A DNA stretch of 64,000 bases from Glycomyces tritici. Its GTDB lineage: Bacteria; Actinomycetota; Actinomycetes; Mycobacteriales; Micromonosporaceae. The notes under the pieces are model-generated. The model saw only the letters and a list, made by a program, of their open reading frames with translations, was not told where the DNA came from and did no database searches. The translations under genes and the position numbers were made by a program. This document shows, piece by piece, positions 9,083 through 17,610 of this stretch (the first letter of the stretch is position 1; every line of letters begins with the position of its first letter). Location of the stretch: the NCBI RefSeq assembly GCF_030403505.1, contig NZ_JAUEMJ010000011.1, forward strand, positions 62,001 to 126,000, written 5' to 3'.

Positions 9083-10339
9083 TTGGAACCACCGGCTCCC
9101 CCTGCCACCCCGCCCGCGCCCGTCGCCCGGCCCCGGGCGGGCCGCCCGATCGCACGGCTGGCCGCGTGCGCCGCGCTCAGCGCCGTCGTCCTCGTGCACG
9201 GATCGGCGGGCAGCTGGAAGTACTTCGGTTTCATGCTGCCCCAGGCGTGGAGCATCGTCGTGCTCGCCGCGGCGCTCGTCGCGGGCCGCCGGATGTCGCG
9301 GACGGCGATGCGGTGGCTGCGGTGGTCGACGCTCCCGGCGATGATCCTCCAGCAGCTGGCCTACATGGCCGATCACCAGCGCGGCGACCTGCTCGTCCTC
9401 AGCGCCTGGCTCGTCCTGCTCATCGGGCTGGAGCTGGCCGAGGACACCCCGGCACGGTTGCGGTACGCGCTGCGGCGGCTGTGCCGGCGCGAACTGCTGT
9501 CCGGTGACCGGCAGGCGGTGCGGCGGCTGGAGCGCGAGTTCGAGCGCTCGGGAAGGCGCCTGGCGATCGCCGGCGCGGGAGCCGTGGCGGTCGCGCTCAC
9601 GGTGACGTGGCCGAGGTTCGAAGAGCTGCAGGCGAACTGGCGTTACTGGGAGTTCGGTCCGGCCGTCGCGGACCAGGTCTGGGTCACGGTCACCGGGGCG
9701 GTGATCGGCGCCTGGATGGGGCGCTTGATCGGCTACGGGCTGCTCGGCAGGTCGCTGCGGCGCCTGGAGGTGACCTTGCGGATGGTCCCGGTCCACCCCG
9801 ACGAGGCCGCCGGGCTGAAGCCGATCGGCGACTTCTACTTCTACCATTCGCTGCTGGCGAATCTGCCCGCCGCGTTCCTCGGGGCCTGGGTGCTGACCCT
9901 CTCGCTGGCCCAGGGCGCACCGGCGATCGACCGCTACCGCCCCTTCCTCGGCCAGTACTTGACGCTGCTGGCGGTGGCGACGCTGATGGGCGTGCTCGCG
10001 TTCATCCTGCCGCTGTACTCGATACACCGGATGATGCGGCGGCAGAAGGAGGCCGTGCTGCTGGCCGAGGCCGACGGGCTCACGCCCGGCATCGAGGCGT
10101 CGCACCGGCACGCGGCGGAGGGCGGCGCGGGCGACGTGGACGCCGCCAAGCAGCGGCTCGAGACGCTGGTCGAGCGCTACCGGCAGTTCGAGGCGACACC
10201 GGTGTGGCCGATCGATCCGGCGATCCGGCGGCGGTTCACCGTGCGGAACCTGGTGCTCCTGCTGCCGTTCGCCGGGTACGTCCTCGGCGAGAGCCCTGTC
10301 TGGCAGGACGTGACCGACCTGGTGCGGAACCTGGGGTGA
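9083..10339 (+). CDS. Unknown multi-pass membrane protein
   Basis: Not recognised. The protein has hydrophobic segments near its N-terminus (AACAALSAVVLVHG, then WSIVVLAAALVAG), around LLVLSAWLVLLIGLE, in the middle (AIAGAGAVAVALTV and VWVTVTGAVIGAWMG) and before the C-terminus (LTLLAVATLMGVLAFILPL), with charged loops and a soluble C-terminal region of about 100 residues. TTG at 9083 is preferred as start because AAGGA lies 9 bases upstream; a longer version from GTG 8999 is possible (446 residues). It stands alone between the haloperoxidase-like gene and a convergent secreted protein. Confidence 0.6.
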   Translation: MEPPAPPATPPAPVARPRAGRPIARLAACAALSAVVLVHGSAGSWKYFGFMLPQAWSIVVLAAALVAGRRMSRTAMRWLRWSTLPAMILQQLAYMADHQRGDLLVLSAWLVLLIGLELAEDTPARLRYALRRLCRRELLSGDRQAVRRLEREFERSGRRLAIAGAGAVAVALTVTWPRFEELQANWRYWEFGPAVADQVWVTVTGAVIGAWMGRLIGYGLLGRSLRRLEVTLRMVPVHPDEAAGLKPIGDFYFYHSLLANLPAAFLGAWVLTLSLAQGAPAIDRYRPFLGQYLTLLAVATLMGVLAFILPLYSIHRMMRRQKEAVLLAEADGLTPGIEASHRHAAEGGAGDVDAAKQRLETLVERYRQFEATPVWPIDPAIRRRFTVRNLVLLLPFAGYVLGESPVWQDVTDLVRNLG

Positions 10340-10422
10340 CGCCTGGTCAGGGCCCGGTGCCCGGGGTTCGGGTCCGAGTGCCCTCCCAACGGACCGAGGC
10401 GTGTGGGTGGCCGGGTGGGACG

Positions 10423-10914
10423 CTAGTACTGCTTGTAGACGAGGCGGTCCTGGGTGAAGACCGTGAAGTTGTTGCCGTTGACGAAGGTGTTGCCCGCGAG
10501 CAGGAAGTAGGTGTTGGAGAGCGGGGAGTACGAGTGCACGCCGGTGAAGGTCTGGCTGCCGCCGTAGCAGGGGGCCGTGCCGCCGGGGGTCCACGAGCTC
10601 ATGTAGTGGGTGGCGACGACCGTGCCCACCTGGTTGTTGCTCTGGTTGTTGACGGCCACGGTCAGCGTCGGCGTGGTGTAGCTCGATTGGCGGCACACGG
10701 TGATCGAGTACTGGAACGTCGTCCCGCCCGTGTCGAACTGGACCCAGCCGCTGGCGTACCCGAGCGAGTGCCCGTTCCCGGTGACCTGGATGGTGACGGG
10801 GATCTGGCCGCCCCAGGCCGCCTGGGCCGGCGAGGCGGTCATGACCGCGCCGGCGGTCATGGCGAGGACGGCGGCGAAGGCCACGAGGACCCGCCGGAGG
10901 AGGTTCGTTCGCAT
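10423..10914 (-). CDS. Small secreted protein of unknown function
   Basis: A 163-residue protein with a clear Sec signal peptide (MRTNLLRR then a hydrophobic core, cleavage likely after SPAQA near residue 32). The mature part is rich in Ser, Thr, Asn, Gly and aromatic residues and has two cysteines (in TVCRQS and APCYGG) that could form a disulphide. The composition suggests a beta-sandwich extracellular domain, but no family is recognised. AAGGAG precedes the ATG. The leader contains a hyphenated dyad (GATGAT and ATCATC around 10933-10949). It lies next to secreted carbohydrate-active genes, so a role in polysaccharide binding is possible but not shown. Confidence 0.7.
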   Translation of the reverse strand: MRTNLLRRVLVAFAAVLAMTAGAVMTASPAQAAWGGQIPVTIQVTGNGHSLGYASGWVQFDTGGTTFQYSITVCRQSSYTTPTLTVAVNNQSNNQVGTVVATHYMSSWTPGGTAPCYGGSQTFTGVHSYSPLSNTYFLLAGNTFVNGNNFTVFTQDRLVYKQY

Positions 10915-11077
10915 TGCGCTCCTTGAATCAGAGATGATCGAACATCATCGATGTGATGACCTCCAGAGTCTGTTGCAGTCCGACCACATTGAGCAATCCT
11001 CCGAACGTATGACGGTGCCGTGGAATGGAAACCGGTGACCGTCCACAGAAGAGACGCGGATCGTCCAGTGGGGTCGC

Positions 11078-11114
11078 CGAGGCGCCGGCTCGCTCGGGGG
11101 TGCACGGCGCCTCG
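11078..11114 (-). terminator. Hairpin downstream of the GH43 gene
   Basis: A perfect 10-bp stem, CGAGGCGCCG at 11078-11087 and CGGCGCCTCG at 11105-11114, with a 17-base loop, lies just after the GH43 stop. There is no clear T run, so termination is likely but not certain. Confidence 0.5.
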
Positions 11115-11120
11115 CAACGC

Positions 11121-12725
11121 CTAAGTGGTGACCGAGAACCTCTTGACGGTGACGGCCCCGCCGAGCGCGGTGGTGGCGTGGTTGAAGACGGCGAAGCGGT
11201 ATCCCATGAAGAACGTCCAGTTGCTGTTGAGCGTGAACGCGGGCCCGAGCTGGCTGAAGCTCGATCCGTCCTCGCTGTAGGAGAAGACGGCCTGGCGTCC
11301 CGAACCGGGGCGGATGTCCGCGGTGACGCGCAGCCAGACCCGGGCGCCGCACAGCTCGGCGCTCGCGCGTTCGGTGCCGGTGCCGGTCGTGTTCCAGCTG
11401 CCGTCCATGGTCAGGCCGTCGGTCATGGAGAGCCGGGTGACGCCGTTGTCGCGGCGCAGGCCGATCCAGGCCGAGGCGTCGCGGAGCATCGCCAGGCCCG
11501 CGCGGTCGCCGTTCGCCATGGCGGAGGGGTCGAGTTCCACGGTCGCCGTGGAGGAGGGCCCCTGGATCCGGTGGGTGAGGGTGTTGCGGGCCGAGTAGAG
11601 GTCGTTGGTGACCGTGGCGGTCTGGAGCCGCAGCCCGTTCCCGGTCGTCCATTTCGTGTTGTCGGGGTTGTGGTTCCACTCCCACTTGGCGGCGAGCGTC
11701 GCGGCGGTGAACTCGTCGGTGCCGGTCAGGGACGGCACGGGGTGCGGGGTGAGGTTCGGGAACGGGTAGGTGCTCCCCCACGCGCCGTTCACGGTGGTGA
11801 CCTGCGGCCAGCCGTCCGAGGTCCAGGTGATCGGCGCCAGCGCGGGCATCCGCCCGCCGGGGTAGGCGTCGACGAAGGCCATGTAGTACCAGGCGCCGTT
11901 CGGCGTCGAGATGAGCCCGCCCTGGTGGGGGACGCCGCCGCCGGAGATCGGGCCGCGCATGTCCAGCAGGACCTGCCTGAGTGTGTAAGGGCCCCAAGGC
12001 GAGGAGGATTTGAGGATGTACTGGCCGTTGGCCGGCCGGGTGAGGAAGATGTAGTAGCTGCCGTTGATCTTGTAGAACCGGGCGCCTTCGAGGGTGCCGA
12101 TGTTCGAGGGCGTGCTGAAGACCTGCTGGTTGCGGACTTCGGTCCTGCCGTCGGGCGAGAGCTGGGCGACCGAGATCTGGGTGTTGCCGTAGGCGACGTA
12201 GATGGTGTTGTCGGTGTCGACGAGCATCCCGGCGTCGTAGTAGGCGCGGCTCAGTTCGGCGTGGCGGGTCCAGGGCCCGGCGGGGTTGGCGGCGGTGTAC
12301 ATGTAGGAGCGGGCGAAGTCGATCTGGCCGAGCCAGTAGAAGCGGTTCTCGCTGGTGCGGTGCGCGATCGAGGACGCCCAGATGCCGCGCACGTAGCCGC
12401 GGCCGCCGCTCATGTTGTACTTCGCCCCGAAGTCGAGCGAGGGCACGGAGTGGCCGATGAACTCCCAGTTCACGAGGTCTCGCGAGTGCAGGACGGGCGC
12501 GCCTGGCGAGTAGTGCATGGTGGACGCGGTCATGTAGAAGTCCGAGCCGACGCGGATGACCTCGACGTCGGCGAAGTCCTGCCAGATGACGGGGTTGGCG
12601 AAGGTCGACTGCTGGGCTCCGGCGGTGAACGGGTGGACGGCGGTCGCGGCGACGGCTCCGGCGAGCGCGCTGGCCCCGCCGATGAGCACTCCCCTGCGGC
12701 TCTTGGAAAATTCGAGCCAGGACAT
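11121..12725 (-). CDS. Secreted GH43-family glycoside hydrolase
   Basis: A 534-residue exported enzyme. The N-terminus has a Tat-like signal (SRRGVLIGG at residues 9-17). The catalytic domain is the five-bladed propeller of GH43, the family of beta-xylosidases and arabinofuranosidases. The catalytic base fits Asp53 in WQDFADVEVIR, the pKa modulator Asp164 in YYDAGMLVD, and the acid Glu213 in LEGARFYK. Residues about 345-534 form a beta-sandwich (concanavalin-like, DUF1349/GH43 C2 type), as in xylan-active members. GAAGGGAG precedes the ATG. With the ricin-domain protein upstream on the same strand and the GH120 and CE1 genes elsewhere in the window, it fits hemicellulose breakdown. The exact substrate is inferred only. 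Confidence 0.85.
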   Translation of the reverse strand: MSWLEFSKSRRGVLIGGASALAGAVAATAVHPFTAGAQQSTFANPVIWQDFADVEVIRVGSDFYMTASTMHYSPGAPVLHSRDLVNWEFIGHSVPSLDFGAKYNMSGGRGYVRGIWASSIAHRTSENRFYWLGQIDFARSYMYTAANPAGPWTRHAELSRAYYDAGMLVDTDNTIYVAYGNTQISVAQLSPDGRTEVRNQQVFSTPSNIGTLEGARFYKINGSYYIFLTRPANGQYILKSSSPWGPYTLRQVLLDMRGPISGGGVPHQGGLISTPNGAWYYMAFVDAYPGGRMPALAPITWTSDGWPQVTTVNGAWGSTYPFPNLTPHPVPSLTGTDEFTAATLAAKWEWNHNPDNTKWTTGNGLRLQTATVTNDLYSARNTLTHRIQGPSSTATVELDPSAMANGDRAGLAMLRDASAWIGLRRDNGVTRLSMTDGLTMDGSWNTTGTGTERASAELCGARVWLRVTADIRPGSGRQAVFSYSEDGSSFSQLGPAFTLNSNWTFFMGYRFAVFNHATTALGGAVTVKRFSVTT

Positions 12726-12796
12726 GGTGGCTCCCTTCGCTGGTCGAGGATGGTCTACGTAGGTGGGCTGGTCGGACGGGTCGCGGCAGGGCGTGG

Positions 12797-12827
12797 CCGG
12801 ACCGGAGGGTGCGCCCCCTCGGTCCGG
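12797..12827 (-). terminator. Hairpin between lectin and GH43 genes
   Basis: An inverted repeat pairs CCGGACCGGAGGG (12797-12809) with CCCTCGGTCCGG (about 12816-12827), with one bulged base and a short loop. It follows the stop of the ricin-domain gene at 12838 and probably ends its transcript before the GH43 gene. Confidence 0.6.
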
Positions 12828-12837
12828 TCCCGGCCGG

Positions 12838-13455
12838 TCAGATCGCGGCCGCGTCGATGTCGGCGAGGACGGTGTCCGCTCCGCAGGTGACGCCCACGGG
12901 AATGAGCGAGAACTGCTGGTTCGTCGCGCCCGTCGGCGCCCACTGGCGGATCGGGGCGCCCAGGGCGGTCGACCAGTTGTAGACGTCGATGGCCTTGCCC
13001 GAGTGGCGGTTGACGAAGGAGTAGTAGCCTTCGGCGTTCCGGTTCACCTGCCACTGCTGGTTGTTGCCGTTCACGTTGGTGTACTGCGCGATGGTGCCGC
13101 CGTCGGCGGTGCTGAGGTTCCACACGTCGAGCACCTGCCCGGAGTGGCGGATCTGCATCCGGTAGTAGCCGCCGCCGCTGTCGATGAAGCGGAACTGCTG
13201 GTTGGTGGCTTCGAGGTTGGTGTACTGGGTGAGGATCGCGCCGGTCGCGGTCGAGGCGCCCTGGATGTCGAGCGCGAGGCCCGAGTGGCGGGAGACGACG
13301 GTGTACCAGTCGCTGGTGCTCGGCGGCTGCGCTTCGGCGCGGTCGGGGGCGAGGGCCACGAGTGCGGCGGTGGCGATCACGACGGCCGCCGCGAGCGCGG
13401 CCAGGCCGCGGGTCCATCGGGACAGGATCGAGCAATCGGGTGCGGCCGATGTCAT
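12838..13455 (-). CDS. Exported ricin-type beta-trefoil lectin
   Basis: A 205-residue protein. Residues about 12-43 form an export signal. Residues about 48-185 form one ricin B-type beta-trefoil with three repeats, each ending in a QxF/QxW-type motif (NQQFRF, NQQWQV, NQQFSL). Such modules bind xylan or galactose-containing glycans. No catalytic domain is fused; the C-terminus is an odd 18-residue tail with one cysteine (VTCGADTVLADIDAAAI), which could be the start of a lost second domain. Start supported by AAGGAG. A strong promoter and a GTTTCGAAAC palindrome lie upstream. Confidence 0.8.
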   Translation of the reverse strand: MTSAAPDCSILSRWTRGLAALAAAVVIATAALVALAPDRAEAQPPSTSDWYTVVSRHSGLALDIQGASTATGAILTQYTNLEATNQQFRFIDSGGGYYRMQIRHSGQVLDVWNLSTADGGTIAQYTNVNGNNQQWQVNRNAEGYYSFVNRHSGKAIDVYNWSTALGAPIRQWAPTGATNQQFSLIPVGVTCGADTVLADIDAAAI

Positions 13456-13515
13456 CGGGTGCTCCTTAGCGGACGCGGGAACGGGGGCGGGGTTCGGGGG
13501 CCGGAGTGCAGACCG

Positions 13516-13525
13516 GTTTCGAAAC
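13516..13525. promoter_or_regulatory. GTTTCGAAAC palindrome, probable operator of the lectin gene
   Basis: A perfect 10-bp palindrome lies about 27 bases downstream of the predicted transcription start of the minus-strand lectin gene. It is followed by further CGTTCG and TTCCGAAAA segments. The CGAA/TTCG core resembles sites bound by xylan-utilisation repressors of actinomycetes, such as BxlR-type LacI proteins. Function is inferred from position and sequence. Confidence 0.45.
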
Positions 13526-13559
13526 GTTCGGGTGAAGTTCCGAAAATTAACTGATTTGA

Positions 13560-13588
13560 ACTATAGAGATCTATCGATATCTAGTCAA
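13560..13588 (-). promoter_or_regulatory. Strong sigma-70-type promoter for the lectin gene
   Basis: Read on the minus strand, -35 TTGACT (13588-13583) and -10 TATAGT (13565-13560) are separated by exactly 17 bases, in an AT-rich patch within otherwise GC-rich DNA. It points at the gene starting at 13455, leaving a leader of about 100 bases. The rest of the 13456-13787 interval holds no gene. Confidence 0.75.
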
Positions 13589-13787
13589 CGGGGTCCGGGC
13601 TGCGGTCGCGGCGCCTTGCGAGGCCCGCGCGCGGAATCGCCCGATCGGGTGAGATGTGGACGGTACTGCCGTCTTCTACTGTCGGGTATCCGCTAACGAC
13701 GCGTGATGTCGCCGTCGCCGCGGCGACAATGAGGACGTCTCGAGGCAGTGTCGCCTCCGTCTTCGCTTCCTATGAGGTGCTTGCACT

Positions 13788-14627
13788 GTGAGTGAATCTG
13801 CGAGACCGCGCGGCGTCACCGCCAAACTGGTCCTCCTGCTCCGCGAGCTCGCCGCGGGCCGCGAACCGGCCGGCGTCTCGCACCTGGCCCGGAGCACCGG
13901 GCTCCCCAAGACCACCGTGCACCGCCTCCTCGCCGACCTCGAGAGCAACGGCATCGTCCACCGCGACCAGGGCCGCTACCAGCTCGCCTCCCGGCCGCAC
14001 TGGGCGAACCCGGGCCCGCAGCGGGACGTGACGCTGCGCAAGGTCGTCAAGCCGTACCTGCTGGAGCTGTACGCGCGGACCGGGCACGTGGTCACCCTCG
14101 CCACCGCCTGCGGCGACATGGCCCGGTTCCTCGACGTGCTCTACCCGCACCGCTTCACCGAGATCCTGCTGCGCACCACCGCCGCCGTCCCCCTGCACTG
14201 CACCGCCACCGGCAAGGCCATGCTCGCGTTCGACCCCGCGACCGCCGAGCAGTACCTGCGCAAGCACCATCTGACCCGCCTGACCCGGCACAGCATCGGC
14301 ACCCGGCAGGCATTGGACGCGGCGCTGGTGGAGACGCGGCTGCGGGGCGTCGCCATCGACCACCAGGAGCACGTGGCCGGCTTCTGGGGCGTGGCCGCCC
14401 CGCTGGTCGACACCTCCGGCCGCGCGGTCGGCGCCATCGGCCTGGCCGGACCGGTCCGCGGGTTCCGGCCCGGCGAGCACGTCGCCCAGCTGCGCACGGT
14501 GGCCAAAGCCGCCTCCGACGCCCACAACCGCCGCTCACCGCAGACCGTTCCGGACGGCGGAACGGCCCCGTTCCAAGACCCGGAACACTGCACCGCGTCG
14601 CCGCCGGGAGTACCGAAACCTCCATAG
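13788..14627 (+). CDS. IclR-family regulator, first gene of the ketosynthase operon
   Basis: A 279-residue regulator. An N-terminal winged helix (about 10-60; GVSHLARSTGLPKTTVHRLL) is followed by the IclR effector domain, with its characteristic TATGKAMLAF segment near residue 145 and a C-terminal GxIGLAGP motif. The last 35 residues are a disordered-looking extension. The start is GTG 13788. The stop is 9 bases before the next gene, so it is the first gene of a single operon with the biosynthetic genes to 21334 and is their obvious candidate regulator. Confidence 0.88.
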   Translation: MSESARPRGVTAKLVLLLRELAAGREPAGVSHLARSTGLPKTTVHRLLADLESNGIVHRDQGRYQLASRPHWANPGPQRDVTLRKVVKPYLLELYARTGHVVTLATACGDMARFLDVLYPHRFTEILLRTTAAVPLHCTATGKAMLAFDPATAEQYLRKHHLTRLTRHSIGTRQALDAALVETRLRGVAIDHQEHVAGFWGVAAPLVDTSGRAVGAIGLAGPVRGFRPGEHVAQLRTVAKAASDAHNRRSPQTVPDGGTAPFQDPEHCTASPPGVPKPP

Positions 14628-14636
14628 CCTCAACGC

Positions 14637-15365
14637 ATGCCAGCGCACACCATCCCTGTCGTCGGCCGTCCCTTCGCGCGATTCGCCGCGCTCGTCGGCG
14701 GCCTGACCCCCGACGCCGCCCTGACCGCCCTGCGGGGGCGCACGCTCGGCCCGGCCCACCTCGTCCCCGGGCAGGGCGTCACCGCCGAGGAGTGGTCGGA
14801 CATCGAAGCGGCCGGGGCCGGAGCGGTCACCGCGGACCCCTTCCTCTGCCGGGAGCCGGTCCGGGTGGGCGTCCACCAGCGGGACCCGCGGAACGTCCTC
14901 ATCGCCGACCTCGAACCGGTGACGGACCACCACTGGCGGGCCGCGATCGTCATCCACCCCGAGAGCGCCCCCCTCGCGGACCGCGACAACGGCACCGCGC
15001 ACGTCCCGGGCATGGTCGAGGTCGAAGTGGGGCTCCAGACGGCGATGGCCGTGGCCGAGCAGTACCTGCTGCCGCGCCCGGGCGCCTTCGACTTCACGTC
15101 CAACCGGGTCGAGATCGCCTTCGAGGCCTTCATGTTCCCGCTGCAGGCCGTGGTCGAACTGCACGCCGACCGCGTGGCCTGGTCAGGCCCGGAAGTCCTC
15201 GAACTCGACGCGACCGCCCAGATCCACCAGGGCGGCCGGCGCGTCATGACCATGCGCTTCCGGTCGCAGGCCTTCGAGCGCGGCCTCCTCGCCGGCCTTG
15301 AGCGCGAACGCGCCGACGCAGTGCTCACCCGAACCACCGATCCGACCTTTCTGGAGCAGCGATGA
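14637..15365 (+). CDS. AfsA-like hotdog-fold protein
   Basis: A 242-residue protein that resembles one A-factor biosynthesis hotdog domain (the AfsA/ScbA family). The segment HQRDPRNVLIAD (80-91) matches the domain start. The signature around residue 122 reads HVPGMVEVEVGLQ against HVPGM-x3-E-x2-RQ in AfsA. His, Pro, Gly, the Glu (130) and Gln (134) are kept, but the Arg is Leu. AfsA has two hotdog repeats in about 300 residues; this protein has one plus a different N-terminal 70 residues. AfsA proteins join a beta-ketoacyl chain to a glycerol-type three-carbon unit; here a dehydratase role, as in highly reducing type II polyketide systems, is the alternative. It overlaps the next gene by 4 bp. 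Confidence 0.55.
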   Translation: MPAHTIPVVGRPFARFAALVGGLTPDAALTALRGRTLGPAHLVPGQGVTAEEWSDIEAAGAGAVTADPFLCREPVRVGVHQRDPRNVLIADLEPVTDHHWRAAIVIHPESAPLADRDNGTAHVPGMVEVEVGLQTAMAVAEQYLLPRPGAFDFTSNRVEIAFEAFMFPLQAVVELHADRVAWSGPEVLELDATAQIHQGGRRVMTMRFRSQAFERGLLAGLERERADAVLTRTTDPTFLEQR

Positions 15366-16171
15366 ACACCCAGCCTCTGACCGGCAAGCGCGCCCTCGTC
15401 ACCGGGGCCTCCCGCGGCATCGGGCGCGCGATCGCGCTCGCCCTCGCCGAAGCCGGCGCCGATGTCGCCGTCCTCGCCCGCGGCGGAGACGCCCTGGAGT
15501 CGGTGGCCGCCGAGATCAAGGACCTCGGCCGCCAAGGGGTCCCGGTCGTCTGCGACGTCACCGACCCGGCCCGGATCGACGCGGCGGTGGGCGAGGCCGT
15601 CGATGCCTTGGGCGGGCTCGACATCGCCGTGAACAACGCCGGCGGGTTCAACTGGACCGGCCCGTTCCTCGACATGACCGCCGCGGACTGGGAGGAGGTC
15701 CGCGGCCTGAACCTCGATGCGAGCGTGTCGCTCCTGCGCCGCGTCGGCGCGCACCTGACCGCCCAGGGCTCCGGCTCGGTCCTGAACGTCTCCTCGATCG
15801 CCGGGCTCGGCGGCGCGCCGCGCCTGTCCTTCTACGCGGTCTGCAAGGCCGCCATGATCTCCCTGACCCACACCCTCGCCGTCGAATGGGCCGCCTCGGG
15901 CGTGCGCGTCAACGCGATCGCCCCCGGCTGGATCGACACCGCCCTCACCGGCTCCTTCACCGCCCACGACCAGGTGCGCCTGGGCCTGCAAAGCGAGGTG
16001 CCTCAGGACCGCTGGGGCCGGCCCGAGGACGTCGCGGGCGCCGCCGTCTACCTCAGCTGCGACGGTGCCGCCTTCGTCACCGGATCGGTGCTCGTCCTCG
16101 ACGGCGGCCTCACCAGCCAGCTCTCGCACGTCGCCCGCAACCTGCTCGACCTCGGCCGCGCCGCGGCCTGA
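15362..16171 (+). CDS. FabG-like SDR ketoreductase
   Basis: A 269-residue classical short-chain dehydrogenase. The NADP-binding motif is GASRGIG (15-21), NNAG is at 91-94, and the catalytic set is Ser144/145, Tyr158 and Lys162 (YAVCK). The length and the C-terminal VTGSVLVLDGG segment are typical of 3-oxoacyl-ACP reductases. Its ATGA overlap with the AfsA-like gene and the ACP 12 bases downstream place it as the ketoreductase of the pathway. Confidence 0.88.
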   Translation: MNTQPLTGKRALVTGASRGIGRAIALALAEAGADVAVLARGGDALESVAAEIKDLGRQGVPVVCDVTDPARIDAAVGEAVDALGGLDIAVNNAGGFNWTGPFLDMTAADWEEVRGLNLDASVSLLRRVGAHLTAQGSGSVLNVSSIAGLGGAPRLSFYAVCKAAMISLTHTLAVEWAASGVRVNAIAPGWIDTALTGSFTAHDQVRLGLQSEVPQDRWGRPEDVAGAAVYLSCDGAAFVTGSVLVLDGGLTSQLSHVARNLLDLGRAAA

Positions 16172-16183
16172 ACCGGAGGAACC

Positions 16184-16414
16184 GTGAACCCCGACCAGAT
16201 CGACCGGGCCCGCGCACTGGTGGCCCGCGTCCTCGAAGTACCTCCGGAGGACGTGGCCGACGGGGCCGACTTCCGCGACGACCTGGACGCGGACTCGCTG
16301 CAGCTGGCAGAGATCGCCGCCGCCCTCGAAGACGAGCTCGGCGTGGAGTCGGACGAGCCGCCCGCGTCATTCGCCGAAGTCCGCGAACTCCTCGCCGCCG
16401 AGGCCGGGCCGTGA
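16184..16414 (+). CDS. Acyl carrier protein
   Basis: A 76-residue acidic protein with the phosphopantetheine site in LDADSLQLAEI (Ser38). It has the length and helix pattern of a discrete ACP. A GGAGGA ribosome binding site precedes the GTG start, and the stop overlaps the ketosynthase start by 4 bp (GTGA). It should carry the growing chain for the ketosynthase, KAS III, ketoreductase and hotdog protein of this operon. It needs a phosphopantetheinyl transferase encoded elsewhere. Confidence 0.9.
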   Translation: MNPDQIDRARALVARVLEVPPEDVADGADFRDDLDADSLQLAEIAAALEDELGVESDEPPASFAEVRELLAAEAGP

Positions 16415-17610
16415 GACGGGCCGTCATCACCGGTCTCGGGCCCGTCAGCGCCATCGGCACCGGACGCGAGGCCTTCGCCGAAGCGCTCATGACCGGCCGG
16501 AGCGGCCGGCGCGACGTGACCGCCTTCGACACCAGCGGATACCGCATCCACCACGCCTGCGACATCCCCGACTTCGATCCCCGGCACTGGATCGAACGGC
16601 TCGACCCGGCGGACGTGGGCCGCTCGGCGGCGCTCGCCGTCGCCGGGGCGCGGCTGGCGCTGGCCGACGCGGGCCTAGCCCATGAGGCGCTTGCGGACCG
16701 GGAGGTCCTCATCGCCGTCGGAGTGAGCGACTGCGAAGCGGCAGACGAGGACCGGCTGGCCGAGCAGGCCGTCCGGCACGGCCCGCGCGGGTTCGATCCG
16801 GCCACCGCTGCCAGGTTCGCCACGCCCGCATCGACACAGGTGGCGGCCGAACTCGACCTGCCGCACGCCGAGACCATCGACATCGCCGCGGCCTGCGCCG
16901 CGGGGAACCACGCCATCGCCCACGGGCTCGACGCGATCCGGCTCGGCGAGGCCGACATCGTGCTCTGCGGCGGCGCCGACGCGTTCGGACGCCGCATGTT
17001 CACCGGCTTCCACCGGGTGAAGACCCTGGCCCCGGACGCCTGCCGGCCCTTCGACGCCGACCGCGCCGGGACCATCACGGGCGAAGGCGCGGGCGTCCTC
17101 GTCCTCGAGGAGCGCGACCGGGCGCTCGAGCGCGGTGCGACCGTCCACGGCGAGGTCCTCGGCGCCGCCGTCAACTGCGATGCCCTCCACCCCGTTGCGC
17201 CCGACAGGGACTCGGTGGCCGCGTGCATCGGCCTCGCGCTCGCCGACGCGGGCCTGGAACCGGCCGATGTGGACGCGATCTGCGCGCACGGCACGGGGAC
17301 GCCGGCCAACGACGTCAACGAGGCGAGCGCGGCGCGGCTCGTGTTCGGCGACCGGCTCCCGCCGATGACGGCGGTCAAGTCGATGCTCGGCCACGCCATG
17401 GGCGCCTCGTCCGCGCTCGGCGCGATCGCCTCCGCGCTCGCCATCGGGGCGCAGTACCTGCCGCCCACGATCAACCACCGCCGCACCGACCCCGCCTGCG
17501 CGGTCGACTGCGTCCCGAACACGGGCCGGCCGGCCCGCCTCGACGTGGTCGAGAACCACGGCTTCGGTTTCGGCGGCACCAATGCCGTCGTCCTCATCGG
17601 ACGGCACTGA
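16411..17610 (+). CDS. Beta-ketoacyl-ACP synthase (KS alpha type)
   Basis: A 399-residue condensing enzyme of the FabF/KS-alpha type with an intact catalytic triad: Cys162 (AAACAAG), His293 (AHGTGTP) and His328 (SMLGHAMGAS), plus Lys323. The C-terminal GFGFGGTNA glycine loop is present. The start is GTG 16411, overlapping the ACP stop. The next gene, a degenerate ketosynthase, follows with a 1-bp overlap, so the two probably form a KS/chain-length-factor heterodimer that elongates the ACP-bound chain. Confidence 0.9.
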   Translation: MRRAVITGLGPVSAIGTGREAFAEALMTGRSGRRDVTAFDTSGYRIHHACDIPDFDPRHWIERLDPADVGRSAALAVAGARLALADAGLAHEALADREVLIAVGVSDCEAADEDRLAEQAVRHGPRGFDPATAARFATPASTQVAAELDLPHAETIDIAAACAAGNHAIAHGLDAIRLGEADIVLCGGADAFGRRMFTGFHRVKTLAPDACRPFDADRAGTITGEGAGVLVLEERDRALERGATVHGEVLGAAVNCDALHPVAPDRDSVAACIGLALADAGLEPADVDAICAHGTGTPANDVNEASAARLVFGDRLPPMTAVKSMLGHAMGASSALGAIASALAIGAQYLPPTINHRRTDPACAVDCVPNTGRPARLDVVENHGFGFGGTNAVVLIGRH

